A stretch of 64,000 nucleotides of DNA from contig BCKL01000038.1 in the NCBI GenBank assembly GCA_001600635.1, forward strand, positions 124,001 through 188,000, given 5' to 3'. The notes beneath the pieces are model-generated. The model was not told the DNA's origin. It did not search any database and worked only from the letters and a program-made list of their open reading frames with translations. Shown here piece after piece: positions 11,320-22,582 of this stretch (position 1 is the first letter of the stretch; each line of letters begins with the position of its first letter). Made by a program: the position numbers and the translations under genes. The stretch comes from Leucosporidium creatinivorum (lineage: Eukaryota; Basidiomycota; Microbotryomycetes; Leucosporidiales; Leucosporidiaceae).

Positions 11320-12288
11320 CTAGCTCTTCAAAAAGTCCATCAACTTGGCCTTCTTCTTATCCTCCTTTTTCTTCTTGAACGCCGCCACCTCCGCCGCCGA
11401 AGCCTTCTTCTTTCGGCTCCCCTCGGCCCCCTCGCCCGCTCGCTTCAATCCTTTGCCCTCGAGACTAGCTGTCCATGCGTTGGTGTCGTAGAAGACTTCT
11501 TGTTGGCGGTTGCCGCGCGAGTAGGCGGAGATGCGGTCGGGGTTCATCGAGGGGTCGCCCTGTAGGCCGAGACGAGAGGGAGGGGAGAGAAGGGGAAAGG
11601 AAGGGAAGGCAGCGAGAGGGAGGCGGGGAGAGGGGTGCAAGCAAAAGGTCAGCGAACAGCGAACAGCGAGACCTGTAGCTCGACACCCACCTGGAACCTC
11701 CCCGTCCTCGAATTGAACCTCGCCTGAAACGATTGAGTCCCTCCTCCGCTGGTCATCTGCCTACTGAGCGTCGGGTCAAGGAACGCCAGCTCGGGGTCGA
11801 TACCACCAAAATCTGGTCCGCTATCTTGAGGTAAAGGAGGAGCAGCAGAGGTCGAAGCCTCCGCATTGGAGTCCGAACCTCCCTCGAGTGGGTTGGTCCA
11901 GGTCGTTTCGTTGGTAATCGAGTTGTAGAAGTAGTACGCGTTGGATCTGTAGTCGAGTAAGAAAGGTTAGCGATCGTACAGCAATGAGGTGCAGCTCGAG
12001 AACTGACGAAGGATCCCACACTGCCGTCCATCCCTCTTTACCCTTGTGTACCCCAGCAGGAGCAGCCGCCTCTCCTCCCCCCTTCTCTGTACCCTCTGCT
12101 CCCTCTCCCGCTGCTGCCTCTCCCTCCTGCTCTGCTTCCTGCTCTGGCTCCACCTCAGCCGTCTCGCCCTCCCCCTCAGCTGCTGCCTCGTCGACGGGCG
12201 GTGGTGTCCCAGGCGGTAGAGGAGGCTGCTCTGCTACAGAAGCTTCGTTGACTGGTGCTAGCTCGGTCGGTGGTGGTGAAGGTGACAT
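11320..12288 (-). CDS. WW-domain protein
   Basis: ATG 12288 opens MSPSPPPTELAPVNEASVAE and an acidic E/A/P-rich stretch of about 80 residues. A WW domain follows: GWTAVWDPSS, then across an intron NAYYFYNSITNETTWTNP, with the first Trp, the Tyr-Tyr block and the second Trp all present. Downstream are DSGPDFGGIDPELAFLDP and SFQARFNSRTGRFQ. A second intron, unusually long at about 130 nt, leads to GDPSMNPDRISAYSRGNRQQ and a strongly basic Lys-rich tail ending AKLMDFLKS at 11320. WW domains bind proline-rich ligands; several small fungal WW proteins are splicing- or transcription-associated, but no specific role can be assigned. It shares a 224-bp divergent promoter with F-box paralogue 2. Confidence 0.75.
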
Positions 12289-12512
12289 GCTCGCGAAAGT
12301 TGGCGGAGGGCAACCACTGGAATCGCTGAGCGGGCTTCTTGTACTCCTGCGCTCATCTCGACTTGGCTCTTTCGACTCGCCGGACAGGATAGGATACCTG
12401 GACCGCTCGCCCGCTCTTCTACAAAGCTACACCACAGCAGCAGCCCGCCGACCTTCGCCTTCAAGCTCATCTCGCTCCTCGTCGCCGTTCGCCTCGCTCG
12501 CTCTAGCACAAG
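12289..12512. promoter_or_regulatory. Divergent promoter between the WW gene and F-box 2
   Basis: Only 224 bp separate the two outward-facing start codons, so both promoters must overlap here. No TATA box was recognised. Confidence 0.45.
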
Positions 12513-13806
12513 ATGGCTCCCACACTGCCCATCGAACTGGTGCAACATATCATCACTCTATCGCTGCCCGAGAAACCCACCTTCGCAACCTACCAAGAGC
12601 GCTACCGCTCGCTCCTCGTCTACTCGCTCGTCCACTCGGCCTGGTATGCGCTGGCGCAGAAGGAGCTGCACCGCGTGCTGTGGGTCAGAGCGAGTGATGA
12701 TCTTCTGAAACACCGGCTGCTAGCCAAAGCTAGGAAGTCTGGAGGAGGTCAGCAGCTCAACCTCGGGAACTACTTTCGGACCTTCCACCCCAAGGAAGCT
12801 CAGCTCCCGCCGCTGCCGAGAGTCAACAAGTTGACGCTGACGCGCTTGGTGCTCTGTCGCAAGGACCTCACGAAGCTCCGAGGTGAGCGGAAGTTGCCCT
12901 CGGCGTTTCAAGCACGGAGCTAACCAGGCCCCTTCGCCTCGCAGACGTCGAAATGCTACATCTCCAGGCTTGCGAGCTGGGCGACGAAGAATACGACCGC
13001 TGCTATGGCCATGCACCTCTACGGCGCGCCACCTTTCCTTGCCCGCCCGTCTTCGCCCACCTCCACACTCTCTCCCTCATCGACGCTCGACTCTTCCCCA
13101 CCAACTTCCCCTCCTGAGCACTCTGGCTCACTCCAATCAACTTCCCCCTTCTTCAACACCTCTCCCTGACACTGGAGAATAACCTCGATGATGGAGGAGG
13201 CGACCCCACGGGCCTCACCACCTCGCTTCAGCTCCTCGGTCCTCAACTCAAAACTTTCCTAGTCCACTGGGACGTCTCGGACGACGATCTCAGTATCCTT
13301 CCATGGGAAGCTATGACCGGGTTGGAACGGCTGTCTCTCTTTCCCGCCTTCCTCAGACCGCTACCCCTCCTCCCTGGCGCCCTACGCTACCTCCCCGCCG
13401 GCCTCCCCTTCCTCCGCATCGGTCATCCAGACGGCCCCCGCGTTTCCAACCCCATCCGATGTGCCAGCGGGACGAGCAGGGAGGAGGAACAAGAAGCTCA
13501 GCAATGGGATCAGGCGGTCTTTAGTCAATGCCTCGCGATGGCTCTTGACGAGGATTGCCCGGTGCTTCGTCAATTGAAGGTGCTCGAGGTGGAAGGATGT
13601 GCAGTGGGGATGCGGGATGGGGTGTTGGAGGACATTCAGAAGGTCGAGAAAGCGATGGAGGAGCGAGGCTGTCGATTTGTTCGGCGGTTCGGGTGGGAAG
13701 GCGGATGGAATCACTTGCATTGGGAACGGCACATGCCGCCTTGGTCAGTTATTTTACATTTTCTCGTTGATGAGAAGCTAACGTCTCCTTCTTTCACTGC
13801 AGGTGA
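12513..13806 (+). pseudogene. F-box-type protein, paralogue 2, with an in-frame stop
   Basis: ATG 12513 opens MAPTLPIELVQHIITLSLP, then LLVYSLVHSAWYALAQKEL, the same F-box-like start as paralogues 1 and 3. One intron (about 12893-12944) joins to DVEMLHLQACELGDEE. In frame, TGA at 13115-13117 replaces the Trp found at the matching place in paralogue 3 (FPTWTLWL; here FPS-stop-ALWL). The frame then stays open for more than 200 codons with paralogous sequence (PINFPLLQHLSLTLENN; WERHMPPW). No alternative intron bypassing the TGA was seen. The true stop is made only after splicing: TG at the end of one exon plus GTGA of the next (13803-13806); unspliced, the frame reads on to 14152. It is either a recent pseudogene, a truncated protein, or has a base error. 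Confidence 0.65.
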
Positions 13807-14500
13807 GGCCTCGGCAGCAGCAGCGGCAGCATTCGGAAACTGGCTCGGCGCTCCTCCACTCGCTCTCCCCGACTTCGTGCGAGATCTTGAGTTCGTCCTC
13901 TCTTCCCAAACTCGAGCATACTCCCGAGGGACTACCGAATCAACTGCTGACTCTCTCCCTCTCACACAGCAACTGCCGCAGCGTCGCGGCACAGGACCAG
14001 CTCGGCGCTGGGGTTCAGCTCGGGCGCACTCCTCCATAGTGCTTGGAAGGCGAACAATGTATCAGCATATCGAGACAGCTAGTGTAACGCTGCCTAGCTC
14101 GACGAGTCTGTTGCGACGAGGGCGAGCGAGCCAGCGAGAAGGGGATCGCTGAAGAGCAGTAGCGCGAGCCGAAAAGGCAACAGCAGGCCGTACACAGACA
14201 CGCGCTCGTCTCGCGCGTGATTGGCAGCTGGCGGGGATGACTCAAAGCAGAAGAAGAAGTGGTCGATGTCGCGTATCGCCTCTTTAGCCCGAATGAAACG
14301 GTCCCCCCAGCTCATGGTTTCGTGAGTCGAGTGGCATTTGCACACGTTTGGTACGCTCGTTCAGCGCGGTTAGTTGTGTAAGACACCGACGACCTGCTGC
14401 ACTTCTCGAGATAAGCTTAATACAGCCCGAGAGACTCTCGGCGATAGACACCTCAAGTCCCCATCTTCTCGTTGCGCACCAGATCACCGAGTCAAGTGGA
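13807..14500. other. Intergenic, between convergent 3' ends
   Basis: About 700 bp between F-box 2 (plus) and the low-complexity exons (minus). I found no supportable gene. The open frame to 14152 is only reached if the last F-box 2 intron is retained. Confidence 0.4.
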
Positions 14501-15528
14501 TCAATAGCACACAGAAACTCGTCTAAGAGGGGTGAAATAACACTGTAGCACAGAAATGGCCTCCTCGCAGGCGATGGGAGCTTTGAAGGTACGTCCCTTG
14601 CGAGCAGGAGCGGCCTTCTTGACGGGTGCGGGCTTCTCCTCGACTGAAGAATTGAAGGGAGGTTAGCGAAGGAGTAGAGCAAAAGAGAGCAGCGACATAG
14701 CGTACCCTGCTCGACCTCAGCCTCGGACCCGTGCGAAGCACTCGACCTCGACGACCTTCCTGGCGGCGACGGTTCGGCGACCTCGAGCAAGAGCGACGAT
14801 GACCTCGACGACTGTTGCCGGAGCGACAAGGTCAGCTACAAAGAGCAATCTGAGATAAAGTAATCTAGACTCACCAGGCTCCATCTTGCGACCACGCTTG
14901 ACGGGCTTGGGCGTCTCCTCCTCGGCGACGACCTTGGCCTTCGCCGCTCGCCCGCAAGCAGGCTGGGCGACAGCGACCTCCTCTTCCTTCTCCTCAAGCT
15001 CGTCCTCGACCTTGACCTCCTCGACGACCACGGGCTCAACCTTCTTGACCGCTCGACTACGACGAGCAGGTCCAGCGGGCGTCTCGGGGGCCTCCTCGTC
15101 CGAGTCGGCGGCTTTGACGGTGCGAGTAGAGCGAGTAGAGCCTCGAGTAGACTTGGGGGCCGAAGCACGCTTGGGAGCGGGAGCGGGCGTATGCTTCGAG
15201 TCGGCGGATTCCTCTTGCTCGGGCTCGGCGACGACGGGCTTGGCGGCCTTGCGAGTGGTAGACTTCTTGCTCGTGGTGGTCTTGGTCGTGTGAGTCTTGC
15301 GAGGCGCGGGAGTGATGGCCTCTTCGACGATGGGCTCCTCCTCGACGGGCTTACAAAGGTGGTAAGGACGGCGAGGACGAGCGACCAGCGCTTCTGCGAA
15401 ACGAAGCGAGGTCAGCTCTTGCTCTGCGAAGGAGCGACCGCCGAGAAGCAAATCGAGGCGAAGCGAGTCGGCCGAGCTTGGCGACGTACGAAGGTGGTAA
15501 GGACGGCGAGGACGAGCGACCGGCGCTT
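14501..15528 (-). CDS. Acidic/basic low-complexity exons, start codon not found
   Basis: The minus strand encodes VARPRRPYHLCKPVEEEPIV, then Lys/Thr/Ala/Glu-rich sequence (KTHTTKTTTSKKSTTRKAAK, VEDELEEKEEEVAVAQ, KPVKRGRKMEP), with the look of a disordered chromatin-associated or AT-hook-like tail. An intron (about 14827-14889) is followed by an S-rich exon and then VEEKPAPVKKAAPARKGRTF, ending at 14501. The S-rich exon is off by one base from the upstream frame, so an indel or a missed splice site is likely; the upstream frame stops at 14717. There is no ATG before KMEP. The 5' side consists of two tandem copies of a 39-nt exon immediately downstream of the FunK1 kinase. It could be a 3' extension of the kinase gene by alternative splicing, or a gene whose first exon I cannot see. 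No homologue recognised. Confidence 0.4.
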
Positions 15529-15625
15529 CTGCGAAACGAAGCGAGGTCAGCTCTTGCTCTGCGAAGGAGCGACCGCCGAGAAGCGAGACGAGGCGAAGCG
15601 AGTCGGCCGAGCTTGACGACGTACG
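15356..15625. repeat. Two tandem 135-bp units, each an intron plus a 39-nt exon
   Basis: Units 15356-15490 and 15491-15625 begin with AAGGTGGTAAGGACGG and differ at only a few bases. On the minus strand each holds a full intron (GTACGTCG ... GAGCTGACC ... TTTCGCAG) followed by an exon coding [Q]A[P/L]VARPRRPYHL. The exon of the second unit is 15490-15528, 39 nt, a multiple of three, so including or skipping it keeps the frame. Confidence 0.85.
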
Positions 15626-15647
15626 AGGGCGACAAGGAGCGTAGTGT

Positions 15648-18026
15648 TTACTATTGTCACAAGTCCGAAGAAGAGTCAGCTATCCGCAACAGCACTCGAA
15701 GTCGGCCTGCTCACCTTCTTCCACCAGCGCCTGTGGATGGAGTGCAGCGGCGCCGCCGACGTCCTTTCCTGTTCCAAGTCGACGACCGCCGACTCGAACC
15801 ACTCGATCCAAGTCTGAATGAGGGCCTCGGCGTTGTCGCTGTCGGCGGGTTCGCTCTTCAACAGCTTGTCCACGAGCGTAGCCAGCACAGTCGAAACGGG
15901 CTTGAGCGTGGCCATCGCCTTCTTCTGTCCGTTCTTGGCCCAAGCCCCGTCCCGAGCAGTGGAGAACTCGCCAACATCCATCACCCCGGGACATCCGAGC
16001 TTCCACGTCTGACGCCAAAAGTCGGTCTCGTCCTTGTCGGCGGTCCTCCGAAGTCCGTTCCAAAGAGCGATGAAGAAGACGTTGAAGATCGACTCGGTGT
16101 CGTCCTTGATGGTATGGGGCTCTCGTATGTTGTCGGGGGATATGAGGTTGCGCGACATGGTGTCCAGGGTGCCAGTGCGGGTCCCGAGCCCTCCGTTTGG
16201 GTTGTCGACAGCAGCTGCTCCATCCCAGTCCAGCGCGAGGAACCTCCCCGTGAGATGGTGGATGTTGCCCATGGAAAGGTCCCGATGAAGCATCTGCGCC
16301 TTGCTGTGAATGGAGGAGACGAAGCGAAGGGCGTCGGCCATGACCGAGAGGAGTTGGGGGATGGAAGGAGGATGCGCTGGGTCGTCGAGTCGGTACGAGA
16401 AGCGTGTCGGAGCCTTGGTAACGATGATCTCCAAATGGCGTCGCTCAGCTCCTTCGGGAAGCTCGATGGCCTGGTGCGGCATCCTCTTGAAGGCGAAGTG
16501 CGCGACGAGCTTGGACAGTGGGCGGCGCTCCTCCTCTGTCAGCGCTGACCGTTCCAGTCTCCGCATGCTGACGACCTCCTTCAAGTAGCGGTCGTCGGAG
16601 ACCCACTGCCACTTGATGATGTAGCGAGTCCCGTTGATGGTGATGGCCTCGAAGACGGTGGTGGCGCGGGACAGAGGTGTATGTAGAGGTAGTGGGTGAC
16701 AGATGGTCGCGAGTCCGAGTTGATTGAGCTGAGAGGGGAGGAGCGCGGCGAAGGCGGGGGAGAAGGTGAGGGGCTGGAGTCCGCGAGTCGGCGAGCGCTG
16801 GTAGAGGAGGAGGGGGGAGAAGCCGGCGCCTGTAACATCGAGGTTGTGGAGGAAGTAAAGCTGAGCGCTGAGCTCGGCGATGCCTGCGCCCCAGCAGTCC
16901 TCTACTTCGACGACCGAGAGCTCCTCGCGCGTGAGCAGGAGGAGGAAAGCCTTCGAGCTGCAGATCGTCAAAGCAAAGGCGTACATCCGACCCGGCTGCT
17001 CGACCAGAAGGTCGATGAGGTAGAAGACGCTTTGCTGAACTTTGTCGCCGAGTGGGAGCCGTAGGTCCTCCGCTTTCTCTGTCGTGGTCAACTCGACGGG
17101 GAACATTGTGTCCTGGATCTTCAAATCGTCGCTCGAAGTCGGAGGAAGGGTGAAGGCCGCGTCGAGCTTGCGTCTATGGCGGATGACGACGGCGCCTTTG
17201 AGGGTCTTGTTGGCCAGCGACGGCTGTCCGAAGACGCGTTGACTCTCCGGAGCGGAAGTTGGGGACGCCTGCAGGATAAGAGAGTCTCAGCGAGCTGTAG
17301 CGCCTGTTCAAAATCAAGCGCACCATTATGCCGAGTTCCTCCAGCCACTTGCTGTCGACCGAGCTGCCTACTAGGTCGCGCCCTGGTTCGGCCTTGAAGC
17401 GCGCGACGAAGTTCTGCAGCTTCTCAATCCCCTTCTCGCCCTCGAACGCCCGCGTCGCCGCATCTCGGTGCTTAGCAAAATAACCCTCATCGCGCCCCGC
17501 TCGCTTCATGAGCTGTGCCGACGTTGCGGTCGCGACCGTCTCGGCGGTGAACCAGCGCTTGCTCAGCACCGGCTCGTCCTTTTCTCGATCCCGACAGGCC
17601 TCCACACTAGCGTCCGATGCTCGGGCGGAAGTCGTCAGCGTCGACAAGATGACGGGCAGGGGGGAAAGAGGAGGCGTCGTGGGCTCAGCGAGCGACGATG
17701 AGTTGGCGGAGGAGGAAGGGTGGAGGCTGGACGAGTCGGTGGAGCTCTCTGCTGTCCGCTTCCTTGAGGTTGGGCTTCGGCGAGGAGTGGTGGACGACGG
17801 GAGGGAGGGGACCGGCGAAGGGCGCTCGTCGTCGCCCTGCAGAGCCGCAATGGAGTGCATTAGCTCCAGTCCAGGGCACAGATCATAACGAAATTACCAG
17901 AAGCATCTTCTCCACGTCAAGACCCAACGACGAGGCGTAGTAGGAGTGCGGAACAGCATCGCTCAAGTCAAGCCGTGCGAGATGGTCGGCCGTTTCTACC
18001 GAGCCTGATGGTGTTGTTGTGCTCAT
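15648..18026 (-). CDS. FunK1-type fungal protein kinase
   Basis: ATG 18026 opens MSTTTPSGSVETADHLARLD. A first intron (about 17837-17898) joins VEKMLL to GDDERPSP, then an S/P-rich segment and RWFTAETVATATSAQL. A second intron (about 17270-17325) leads to the FunK1 region: FEAITINGTRYIIKWQW as the Lys strand, LHRDLSMGNI as the catalytic loop, FLALDWDGA where most kinases have DFG, GTRTGTLDTMSRNLI as the activation region, and DDTESIFNVFFIALWNG, typical of Pkinase_fungal. The C-terminus HRRWWKK is followed either by an intron whose acceptor precedes TAA (15648-15650) or, unspliced, by 11 more residues and TAG at 15676. FunK1 kinases are a fungal-expanded family of unknown substrates. It is divergent from SAC3. 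Confidence 0.85.
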
Positions 18027-18352
18027 ACCGCGTAGTCGGTACTGTACACTTCTTTGAGACGAAGAAGGGAGAGCAAGAGAGAGAAAGAGAGTAGAGAGAG
18101 GCGAGCTGCGAGCTTAGCTAGAGCTTGAGGCGCCCAGCTTGAGGTCGATTCGACCTAAAAGGCAATTCTCACTCCATCTACATTTCTCGTTTGATTCAAT
18201 CGACTACAGCGACGTCCGGGACAACACTCGCTACCCTTCTACAGCTCTACAGAGCTCTGTCAACCTCACCTCCTCACCCAACTCTCTCCCACTCCCCACT
18301 CGACTACCGCTCGTCGACGCCCTTACGAGCTCGGCTCAGCAGAGGGGACAGC
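18027..18352. promoter_or_regulatory. Divergent FunK1/SAC3 promoter
   Basis: 326 bp between opposed ATGs. The SAC3 side is pyrimidine-rich with many CT/CA runs just before the start. No clear TATA box. Confidence 0.45.
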
Positions 18353-21124
18353 ATGACGACCTGGCGAGGAGCCTCGAATGGCGCTACAAGAGGAGGAAGC
18401 AGCGCGCCCGCTTTGCCGGCAGGTCTAGCTGGTCGACCTTGAGGGAGAGGCAGGGGAGCTGCTCGAGGTGCTTCGCGAGGAGCTGCTGGGGCAGGAGGCT
18501 TCCCGCGCAGCAGCAACCTCGGCTGGAGAGCTCCGGCTGTACAGCAAGCGGAGGACGGAGCTCTGGATGAAGGTCAGGACGAGGGCGACGAAGAGGGCGG
18601 CATCAACGAACGCCTTTGGAGGCTCGGCGTTCGGTGCAGGAGCTAGCACGTTCGGTCGGAGCGCCTTTGGAGCATCGACAACATCCTCCGCTGTCACCTC
18701 ACCGCCCCCGGCCCCTACAACAACGGTCGCCGAAGCACCAGCGCCCGCCTTCGTACCCTCACGGCCGCCGTCTACCAACCAGATCTCAACCCTTGAGGTA
18801 CTAGGAGAGGATTCAGATTCGCGCAAGAAGCGTTTCGAGAGCTCGCTGGCCAACAATCGGTTCATGGAGGTGAGTCGTCGAGCGGTTCGGCGCTCAATCT
18901 CTCGCTAACTCGCCGCCCTTTCGCAGCTCAAGCCGCTACGAGAAGCTCAGCGCGCTCGCGACATCAAGGCCGGACTCATCCCCGATCCTCTCAAGCCCAT
19001 GCGCCTCGACCAAGCCACGGACTTCCTCGGCACCTGCGTCGAGATGTGCCCCGAGTTCGAGCGCGAGGAACGAGAATACCAGAACAACGTCGATGTGCTG
19101 GAACGAGTGAGTATGGCTGTAGCTGAGAGATGGGGCCTCGCTGACTCGGCCTCCCTCTGCAGTATTCTGGCACCAATCGGATCGACCCCAGCCGAGCAGT
19201 CAAGGCCTTCCATCGACCAGCGGCTGGCAACGACCAACCCCTCCCCTCCGATGTTCGCCCACCTCTCGTACTCAAGAGCACACTCGACTACCTCTTTCAC
19301 GACCTTCTACCCACCCAACCTCTTCACCTCACCCACCCCTTCCTCCGCGACCGAACGAGGGCGATTCGGCAAGACTTCACGATGCAGAAGGAGCGCGGCG
19401 TCGTCGCCATCGAGTGCAACGAGCGGATAGCCCGCTACCATGTCCTCGCTCTCGGCGCCCTGCGGGAGCAGAGCGGCTTCAGCGAGAGCCAGGAGCTCGA
19501 GCAGCTTCGCAAGGGTCAGCTCTCCCCCTTTCCCCCCTTTCCATCTCTCCGCGCCTCGCTGACTCCCCGCTTGCAGTCCTCAAATCCCTCAACGAGTTCT
19601 ACGACGACGCTCGAATGTCCAACCCTCCCATCCCCGCGCCCAACGAGGCCGAGTTCCGCTGCTACAACATCCTCACCCACCTCCGCGACCCCGACATCAT
19701 CTGGTCCAGCGAGCTCCTCCCTCCTCACGTCTTCGGCCACCCATTTTTCCAACTCGCACTCTCCCTCCACGCTCTCGCACAACGCTCCAACACCTCTCGC
19801 GGCGAGCGAGCAAGCCCCAACGCCGCCTCTCGCTTCTTCAAGCTCGTCTCGCGTCCCGAGGTCCCCTACCTCTTCGGCTGCATCCTCTCCACCCACTTCG
19901 CCGACATCCGCAAGAATGCGCTCGAGGCGATGAAGAACTCGTACCTCCATCAGCACAGTCTCTACCCGGCTCGGACGCTTGCAAAGGTGCTCGGCTGCGA
20001 CGACGAGGAGGAGGTTGTAGCGGTCTGCTCGAAGCTGGGCATCAACTCGAAGCCAGGGGAGAATGGACGTTTGGTGATCGAGTTGCATAAGGCGGCGGTG
20101 ATGAAGAGTGAGTACCAGCGACTCTCGGCCGAACCTCTCGCTGACGCCTGCCTACTTCACAGACGGAGTCGTCACTCCTCACGTCTCGCAACGGCTCGTC
20201 GAGGCCAAGCGGGGCTCAACGTCGTACCGACAAGTCATCGACGGCGCTTCGTACAGCTCAGGCGATGTCGCCATCATCCCTCCGAGCCCGTGGGTAGCAG
20301 CAACGCCGGCCTTCTCCTCAGCTCCCGCCGCTCGGTCAGCACCACCCGTCGTCGCTACCACCACGACCTTCGCTCCACCACCCAAAGTATCGGCAGCTCG
20401 TCTAGCACCCTCAGGCTTTGGCTTCTCCGCTCCTCCAGCGACGACCGCCGCCCCATCCTCGGCCTTCTCGGCGCCTCTGCAGCCCACCGCCTCGCCTTTC
20501 ACTCCGACATTCGCCGATCCAGCATCCGCATCCAATCCCTTCGCACCCTCACCAGCAACAGCAGCCCCTCCCAATCTCAACCCCGTCGCGCCCTCCTTCG
20601 TTCCCTCTCGCCCATCACCCGCACCCTTGCAGCCTCCAGCATCTCAAGCTCCCGCTTTCTCCTTCACCAACTCAGCACCTTCATCTGTGCCACCACGCGT
20701 CTCGTTCGAATCGCCAGCTTCTCGACCCCTCAAGAAGCTCCCAACACCCTCTTTCCCTACTCCCGCTTCTCCGGCTCCCCTTTCCGCACCTCGCAAACCC
20801 TCTCTCAAATTCGTTCCTCCTCCACCACCACCGCCCGCACCAAAGATCGACCGCACCCCTCTCATCAAGGCCCTCGCCGCATCCCTTACCGACGAACTAC
20901 TCCGCTACGTCGTCCAATTCCCCGTTCGCCGAGCATTTGAGCTCGCGCTGAAGGAGCGATGGGAGCGAGTACGGCAGCGACAGCAGGAGGATCGGCGGAT
21001 CCTCACGCAGAGGCTGACGAATGAGCTCGTCGGTGAGGCTGTGAAGAGGGAGGTTCGTCGGCTTGCGATTGGAGGGCGAGAGAGCGTAGGCTTGCGAGGG
21101 AGGTCTTCGCCGAATGGAGGGTGA
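18353..21124 (+). CDS. SAC3: SAC3/GANP family mRNA-export factor (TREX-2), tail altered
   Basis: The proposed start is ATG 18353 (MTTWRGASNGATRGGSS). Exon structure between 18420 and 18600 is unclear (a frame change without a convincing intron). Then come FG-like repeats (AFGGSAFGAGASTFGRSAFG) and the SAC3 domain: RLDQATDFLGTCVEMCPEFE, DPSRAVKAFHRPAAGNDQ, LPSDVRPPLVLKSTLDYLF, YHVLALGALREQSGFSE and the PCI-like part FFKLVSRPEVPYLFGCIL, ALEAMKNSYLHQ, LAKVLGCDDEEE. Introns fall near 18870, 19110, 19515 and 20110. A P/S-rich linker leads to a helical segment (LTDELLRYVVQFPVRRAFEL) resembling the Sac3 region that binds Cdc31/Sus1. Relative to the orphan copy at 720-2240, one base is missing near 21085, giving TGA at 21122-21124. 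TAGs at 21795 and 22126 further break the remaining tail. Sac3 scaffolds TREX-2 at nuclear pores. Confidence 0.8.
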
Positions 21125-22410
21125 GGACTCTGCAGAGTCGGGAGCAACGAGCTGATGAGGAGAAGAGGTTCGGCGAGGTGGCGGGAGCTTGGAGCAGGGC
21201 CGACTTGGGAGGAGGGCGACGAGTAGATGGACGACGTGGAAACGGAAGGGCTCGACTTGTCGCCGCTTTCCATCGAACGAGCAGGCGGGCTTGCTCAAGG
21301 CGAGGGTGCAGCCAAGGTTGATTGTTTGATGGCAGCGAGGCTCAAGCAGGTGAGTGCTCCCTCCTCGTCCTTCTTCGCTCACCTCGCTCACCCTCCACTT
21401 CTCAGGCCGAAAACGGGCGCAGCAGCAAGTGGCCACGCTTCCCATATCGCCGGATCGTAAGTTCTCTTCCCGTCTTCTTCTCGCGATAGGTTAAGAGCTG
21501 ACTCTCCGGTTCTATCCGCAGCGACCCGGCTTCTCGCCCTTATCGTCGACGCGTTCAACATCGTGCTCGGCGAAGCTAGAACCGCCGCGACTCCCACGCC
21601 GACTTGGCTGCCACCACCCAGCGTCGACGCTCGACGACAACCGATGTTGGATCGTACGCTCCTCACACAGCTCCCGCTACCTGAGCTTCACCGCTGACCT
21701 TTCGCCCCTCCCTCCAGTCGCCCTCGCCAAACTTCTGCTCGAGCATCTCGCCAGCTTCGCGCGCGCCAGCGCACCCAAAGCTACGACTCGGCAGTAGACT
21801 CTTACCGAAGATCGTCCTGCCTGACTCGCACGTTTGGAGAGCTCGCTACAAGGGTCGGTAGTCTCTCTTACGCCGGTGGAGAACAGATTCGGCTCGCTGC
21901 TCAAGGCCGAGAAGGAGCTCAAGGCGAGCCTAGCGCCGCCGTCGGAGACGAGGTGAGTAACGTGGAACTTGTATTCTCCAATCGTCCTACCGCTGACCCG
22001 AGCTTCGTCTCAGCAGCCACAAGGAGCGGCTCTTCAACAGCTCGGCGGAGGCCCAGCTCGTCGCTGGCGACCGGTTGAGCGCGCTAGATGCTATTATGAG
22101 GGGCGTAAGGGGTCTACTGGTGCAGTAGATGAGTGGATCAGGATGTATGATGCGATGCCAGCAGAGTGCACAGCTCGGTGTCGGAGAGCAGGGACGGCGA
22201 GAGCTTGAACTTGGCTGAGCTGATGGCCGGACTCCAGCGAAGTTGGCGCGAAGAGCAGGTGCAGACTCTGCAGAGCCATTAAGGAGATATTTCTTAGTAG
22301 GCTCGGCGCCTTTTTGAGCCCTGTTGAACATCAACGTCCGACCTCCTTTGGAGATCAAGATGAAGCCCGCTCCACTCGAGCGTTCTTGCTCTCCCGCCAT
22401 CACCTCGTCT
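20740..22410 (+). repeat. Right arm of the 1.65-kb inverted repeat (SAC3 tail, decayed)
   Basis: This arm is continuous with SAC3 and matches 590-2240 in reverse. Introns and exon boundaries are shared, but this copy carries a one-base deletion near 21085 and in-frame TAGs at 21795-21797 and 22126-22128 where the other copy is open. Both arms carry the palindrome-like word CTCTGCAGAG twice. Confidence 0.9.
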
Positions 22411-22582
22411 TGCAGCTCTCGACTCGCAGGAAAGCAGTAGGATATCGAAGCTCGCTATTCGGCTACAACTCTACTTCTCCGGCATCTCTCGCCCTCCTCG
22501 AAGCTCTGAAAGCGCGCCTCACTCTCTCCGCCTCGAAGGTCTCTCCTTACCTCGCCTCTCGCCCGACTCGCTACAGCACACG

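Noticed and set aside
590-22410. The inverted-repeat pair as a transposon with terminal repeats
   Set aside because: The arms are SAC3 exons and introns; the enclosed 18.5 kb is ordinary genes with no transposase or target-site duplication.
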